6,906 nt of DNA from NCBI GenBank assembly GCA_028289805.1, contig JANQNI010000009.1, forward strand, positions 1 through 6,906, in the 5' to 3' direction. A model generated the notes under the pieces. That model worked only from the letters and a program-made list of their open reading frames with translations. It was not told where the DNA came from and ran no database searches. Of this stretch, positions 3,949-6,906 are shown piece after piece. Origin of the DNA: Thermoplasmatota archaeon. GTDB lineage: Archaea > Thermoplasmatota > E2 > JACPAO01 > JAHFTW01. Position 1 is the first letter of the stretch. The number at the start of each line of letters is the position of its first letter. A program made the position numbers and the translations under genes.

Positions 3949-4884
3949 ATGTCCCGGCCCCTGCCCGACTTCCTCGGCATCGGCGTGCCCAAGGCGGGCA
4001 CCACGAGCCTGCACCGCTACCTCGCCGCGCACCCGGACGTGGCGATGAGCCGCACGAAGGAGCCGCACTACTTCGTCCACGCCGACGGGCGACGCGCCTG
4101 GTGCGGACCGGGGGACGACCGTTCCACGGCGGGCGACGTGTACGCGTGGGACGACTACCAGGCGCTCTTCGAGGACGCGGGGGGTCGGGTCGCGGGGGAG
4201 TTCAGTCCCCAGTACCTCGCCGACCCCGCCGTGCCCGCGCGCGTCCGGCGGCGCCTGCCCGACGCCCGCTTCCTGCTCATCCTGCGCGACCCCGTGGCGC
4301 GGGCGTACTCCAACTTCCTCCACCTGCGCCGCAACCACCGCGAGCCCGTGGCCGACTTCGAGCAGGCCCTGGCGCTGGAGGACGAGCGGCTGGCGGCGGG
4401 CTGGGAACCGTTCTGGGGCTACCGGAACCAGAGCCGATACGGCACCCACCTGCGCCCCTGGCTGGCGGCCTTCCCCCGCGACCGCTTCCTCGCGTTGAGC
4501 CTGGACGAACTGCGCCGCGCCCCGCGCGAGGCCCTGCACCGCGTCCACGACTTCCTGGGCGTCGCCCACCACGACCCCGACTACGAGGTCCACAACGCCG
4601 GCGGCGTCGCGCGCGTCGAGTTCCTGCGCCAGCGCCTCCAGAGGGCGGCCCCCTTCGGTGGCGCCTCCCGGTACGTTCTGCCCGCGTTCCTGCGCCGCCG
4701 CCTCCACCGCTCCCTGCGCCGCCTCAACGCCCGCTACCCCCCCATCGACCCCGCCACCGACGCCCGCCTGCGCCAGGAGTTCCTCCCCGAGGTGGAGGCG
4801 GTGGAACGCGCCCTCGGCCTCGGCCTGGCGGCGTGGAAACCCCGCCCCGGCGGGGCCGCCGCCCCGTCCCGACCGGCGCCTTGA
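3949..4884 (+). CDS. PAPS-dependent sulfotransferase (NDST-like, Sulfotransfer family)
   Basis: A 311-residue soluble enzyme expected to move sulfate from PAPS to a hydroxyl or amino group of a glycan or glycolipid. FLGIGVPKAGTTSLHRYL (residues 8-25) is the 5'-phosphosulfate-binding loop with Lys15. It is followed by HPDVAMSRTKEPHYF (28-42), where K37-E38-P39-H40 is the typical 'K-E-p-h-F/Y' stretch. GEFSPQYL (83-90) holds a likely catalytic Glu84 and the 'S-P-x-Y' motif. LILRDPVARAYSNFLH (110-125) is the 3'-phosphate-binding motif with Arg113 and Ser121. The order and spacing match bacterial and eukaryotic heparan-type sulfotransferases. The ATG at 3949 is preferred over in-frame upstream non-ATG codons, because the product then starts just before the first strand and does not overlap the previous gene. 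No signal peptide or membrane helix is seen, so sulfation is probably cytoplasmic, before export. The final 15 residues are a Pro/Ala-rich tail. Acceptor unknown. Confidence 0.88.
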   Translation: MSRPLPDFLGIGVPKAGTTSLHRYLAAHPDVAMSRTKEPHYFVHADGRRAWCGPGDDRSTAGDVYAWDDYQALFEDAGGRVAGEFSPQYLADPAVPARVRRRLPDARFLLILRDPVARAYSNFLHLRRNHREPVADFEQALALEDERLAAGWEPFWGYRNQSRYGTHLRPWLAAFPRDRFLALSLDELRRAPREALHRVHDFLGVAHHDPDYEVHNAGGVARVEFLRQRLQRAAPFGGASRYVLPAFLRRRLHRSLRRLNARYPPIDPATDARLRQEFLPEVEAVERALGLGLAAWKPRPGGAAAPSRPAP

Positions 4885-4912
4885 AGTCGCCCGCACCCTG
4901 GAGCGCACCGCC

Positions 4913-6580
4913 ATGGGGCAGACCGACGCCGCCGGCAGACGCGCCCCCGAGGGCGGCTTCCGCGGCCACGGCCGCCTCGGCAGCAAGGTCGTCGTGGTCG
5001 TCGGCTCCCAGGGCGTCGGCGCCGTGCTGGGCTACGCCGCGCTGCTGGCCATCGGACGCTACTACGCCCCCGGCGCCTACGGTGCCTACCTCTTCGCCGT
5101 CAGCCTCGTCGGCATCGCCGGCACCCTGTTCCAGCTCGGCTTCACCCAGGCCCACCAGCGCGAGATCGCCCGCGGCCTGCCCATCCCGGACGCCCTCGGC
5201 GTCTACGCCCGCATCCGCATCGTCCTCGCCATGGCCATGGCCGGCACGCTGCTGCTGGCCTTGTGGTTCTGGCTGGGGCCCCTCGGCAAGGGCTTCACCG
5301 GCGCCACGAGCCTGGCACTGGTTCTCATCATCCTGGCCAGCAGCCTCGTCGGCTCCGGCCGCCGCATCGCCACCGACACCTGGGTCGCCCAGGGCCGCGT
5401 CCACCGCGCCGAGTGGTGCAACGCCGTCGACAGCCTCACCTACGCCGCCCTCGTCGTCCTCGTCGGCCTCGGCTTCGGCGCCGCCTCCGGCCGCTGGATC
5501 CCCGCGCCCGGCCTCGGCACCGCCGTCGCCGACGCCCTGGGGCTGGCCGCCGACCCGGGCATCCTCCTCCTGGCGCGCTACATCGCCCTGGCCCACTTCG
5601 CCGGCAAGGTCGCCGCCGTCCTGGCCGCCTCCGCGTGGTGGCTGCGCGACGGCACCCGCGTCGGCCCCTGGGACCCCGCCCTCGCCGTCGAGTACCGCCA
5701 GTTCGCCCTCCCCGTCGCCCTCACCGGCGTCCTCGCCCTCGTGCTCCAGCACACGGACGTGCTGATGCTGGGGTACTTCTGGACGACGCGGGAGGTCGGC
5801 CTGTACGGCGCCGCCCAGCGCCTCGCCAACATCGCCCTCCTGGCCAACATCGCCATCCGCGGCCTCCTGATGCCCTACTTCGCCAGCCTGCTCGGGCGCG
5901 GCGAGGGCGAGCGCGCCAGCCGGACGTTCCGGCAGGTCGAGCGGTTCCTGCTGCTGGCCGTCATCCCCGTCGCCCTCGCCATGATCGTCTGGGCCGAGCA
6001 GGGCATCCACATCTTCGTCGGCGACGGCTTCCTCGCCGCCGCCCCCGCCCTCCAGTGGCTCGCCGCCTGGACCTTCGTCTCCGCCATGAACCTCCCCGTG
6101 CGCGCCAAGCACCTGGCCGCCGGCCACACCCAGGTCCTGCTGCGCGCCGTCACCCTCAACGCCACCGCCAACGTCGCGCTGAACCTGGTGCTGATCCCCG
6201 ACGACATCCTGGGCGTCCCCCTGGCCGGCATGGGTCCCGAGGGCGCCGCCGTCGCCACCTTCGCCAGCAGCCTCCTCGCCTACGCCTACAACCGCTACCA
6301 GGCGCACCACCACCACGGCATCGCCCTGCTGGACCGCTCCCAGCTGCGCATGTTCGCCGCCGGCCTCGCCCCCCTCGCCCTGTGGCTGTGGCTGCACGCC
6401 ACCCTCCCCCCCACCGCCTACGACCGCGTCTGGGAACTGGTCCTCCTCGGCCTCTCCGGCGCCGCCCTCTACGCCGTCGCCCTCGTCGCGACGCGCGGCG
6501 TGCGCCGGGAGGACATCCCCACCCTCCGCGCCGCCCTGCGGCCCCGCAGCGTCCTCAACGAACTGCGCGGCAGGGACTAG
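4913..6580 (+). CDS. Wzx-like oligosaccharide flippase (MOP superfamily)
   Basis: A 555-residue polytopic membrane protein with roughly a dozen or more hydrophobic segments from about residue 24 to the C-terminus. It fits the polysaccharide-transport branch of the MOP/MATE superfamily, which moves lipid-linked oligosaccharides from the inner to the outer leaflet (Wzx in bacteria; AglR-type candidates in archaeal N-glycosylation). Diagnostic features are the N-terminal GSQGVGAVLGYAALLAIGRY (31-50), the 'Y-G-x-Y-x-F-A' that follows it (YGAYLFA), and the mid-protein TDVLMLGYFWTTREVGLYGA (282-301), the family's 'D-x-x-m-L-G-y-f-x-x-x-x-x-V-G-x-Y' motif at the start of the second half. The ATG at 4913 has a GGAG 9 nt upstream and gives a short hydrophilic N-terminus; the in-frame upstream stretch is antisense-like and lies inside the sulfotransferase gene. 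A four-His run (465-468) falls between late helices. It is longer than typical Wzx (about 420-480), with extra sequence at residues 185-225. 28 bp follow the sulfotransferase stop. Substrate not predictable. Confidence 0.85.
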   Translation: MGQTDAAGRRAPEGGFRGHGRLGSKVVVVVGSQGVGAVLGYAALLAIGRYYAPGAYGAYLFAVSLVGIAGTLFQLGFTQAHQREIARGLPIPDALGVYARIRIVLAMAMAGTLLLALWFWLGPLGKGFTGATSLALVLIILASSLVGSGRRIATDTWVAQGRVHRAEWCNAVDSLTYAALVVLVGLGFGAASGRWIPAPGLGTAVADALGLAADPGILLLARYIALAHFAGKVAAVLAASAWWLRDGTRVGPWDPALAVEYRQFALPVALTGVLALVLQHTDVLMLGYFWTTREVGLYGAAQRLANIALLANIAIRGLLMPYFASLLGRGEGERASRTFRQVERFLLLAVIPVALAMIVWAEQGIHIFVGDGFLAAAPALQWLAAWTFVSAMNLPVRAKHLAAGHTQVLLRAVTLNATANVALNLVLIPDDILGVPLAGMGPEGAAVATFASSLLAYAYNRYQAHHHHGIALLDRSQLRMFAAGLAPLALWLWLHATLPPTAYDRVWELVLLGLSGAALYAVALVATRGVRREDIPTLRAALRPRSVLNELRGRD

Positions 6581-6607
6581 GATGCGAAGGCGGGCGCGCG
6601 CACGAGG

Positions 6608-6906
6608 ATGGCAGTGAACAAGGCCAAAAGGGGACCCCCTCCTGCGCCGCGCGTGGGAGGGGTTTCCGTCGTCGTCACCGTGCGCAACGAGGCGAAGAAC
6701 ATCCGCCACCTCCTCGACAGCCTCGTCCTCCAGGAGCACCTGCGGGAGGTCGTCCTCGTCGACGCCGCCAGCACCGACGACACCGTCGCGCGCGCCCGCG
6801 CCTACGAGGACCGGCTGCCCCTGCGCGTCCTCGAACGGTCGTGCGGCCGCGGCGAGGGCCGCAACCTCGGCGCCCGGCACGCCACCGGCGACCTGCTGGC
6901 CTTCAT
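6608..6906 (+). CDS. Family 2 glycosyltransferase, N-terminal part (cut by window edge)
   Basis: The first 99 codons of a GT2 (GT-A fold) glycosyltransferase. VSVVVTVRNEAKNIRHLLDS (residues 19-38) is the first strand and helix with the 'R/Y-N-E' nucleotide-binding motif. EVVLVDAASTDDT (47-59) is the second strand, with the D-x-x-S-T-D-x-T motif; the usual Gly before Ser is Ala here (DAAS rather than DGGS). GRGEGRNLGARHATGDLLAF (80-99) is the 'G-x-G-x-x-R-N-x-G-x-x-x-A-x-G-D-x-x-x-F' motif just before the metal-binding Asp, which lies beyond the edge. The ATG at 6608 follows the flippase stop by 27 bp; no clear Shine-Dalgarno or TATA box is seen, so it is probably cotranscribed. The first 17 residues are basic and Pro-rich. 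It likely adds one sugar to the lipid-linked glycan exported by the upstream flippase; donor and acceptor are unknown. Confidence 0.87.
   Translation, partial: MAVNKAKRGPPPAPRVGGVSVVVTVRNEAKNIRHLLDSLVLQEHLREVVLVDAASTDDTVARARAYEDRLPLRVLERSCGRGEGRNLGARHATGDLLAF

Noticed and set aside
3367..4986. 539-codon minus-strand frame
   Set aside because: Opposite the nucleotidyltransferase and sulfotransferase, with no recognisable motif; composition is typical of a shadow frame.
3720..5765. 681-codon plus-strand frame spanning three genes
   Set aside because: Arg/Pro/Ser/Ala-rich out-of-frame translation that crosses the boundaries of the nucleotidyltransferase, sulfotransferase and flippase genes.
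4724..6880. 718-codon open frame on the minus strand antisense to the flippase
   Set aside because: Same antisense effect: Gly/Ala/Asp/Glu/Gln-rich with no domain, opposite a clear MOP-family protein.
1..6906. CRISPR array, riboswitch, rRNA or insertion sequence
   Set aside because: No regularly spaced direct repeats, no recognisable riboswitch core, no rRNA sequence and no transposase-like protein were found on either strand.

Overview
The window comes from a GC-rich genome (about 70 % by eye, not counted) that is most likely archaeal. The signs are: a tRNA-Thr with no encoded CCA and a U discriminator (the usual archaeal base; bacteria usually have A); a TTTAAA box whose centre lies about 27 nt upstream of a start codon that has no Shine-Dalgarno sequence, as in leaderless archaeal mRNAs; and a Cys-type CcmE, a variant known from archaea and sulfate reducers. 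A GC-rich Thermoplasmatota- or halophile-like euryarchaeon would fit, but I cannot assign a lineage.

Positions 1-1903 (+) are the end of a system I (Ccm) cytochrome c maturation operon. It holds the tail of ccmB, ccmC, a 55-residue CcmD-like protein absent from standard long-ORF lists, and an enlarged ccmE whose haem-binding motif is CXXXF. The cistrons are tightly packed (an 11-bp overlap, an ATGA overlap, and a 24-codon mini-ORF bridging ccmB and ccmC). CcmB would belong to the ABC module that drives release of haem-loaded CcmE. CcmC, helped by CcmD, puts haem on CcmE, which carries it towards the ligase CcmF. CcmF, CcmH and CcmA are not in the window. The first 53 bases are an exact reverse complement of 236-288, so the start of the window looks like a fold-back chimera and the real ccmB sequence resumes at about 54.

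Positions 1904-3119 hold a possible hairpin/T6 terminator, then an unrecognised secreted or membrane-anchored protein (1975-2883). It has a lone CxC pair in its ectodomain and a cytoplasmic tail resembling CcmI/SHOCT-type helical segments, making it a candidate Ccm accessory protein. A 235-bp convergent intergenic region with three hairpins follows.

Positions 3119-3265 hold tRNA-Thr(CGT) on the minus strand. A palindromic TTTAAA box may drive both this tRNA and the plus-strand gene cluster that diverges from it.

Positions 3266-6906 (+) form a surface-polysaccharide or glycan cassette in one direction: a LicC/IPCT-like nucleotidyltransferase, a PAPS-dependent sulfotransferase, a Wzx/MOP-type lipid-linked oligosaccharide flippase, and the start of a GT2 glycosyltransferase cut by the window edge. 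Together they suggest activation of a sugar or head group, glycan assembly, sulfation and export to the outer face of the membrane.
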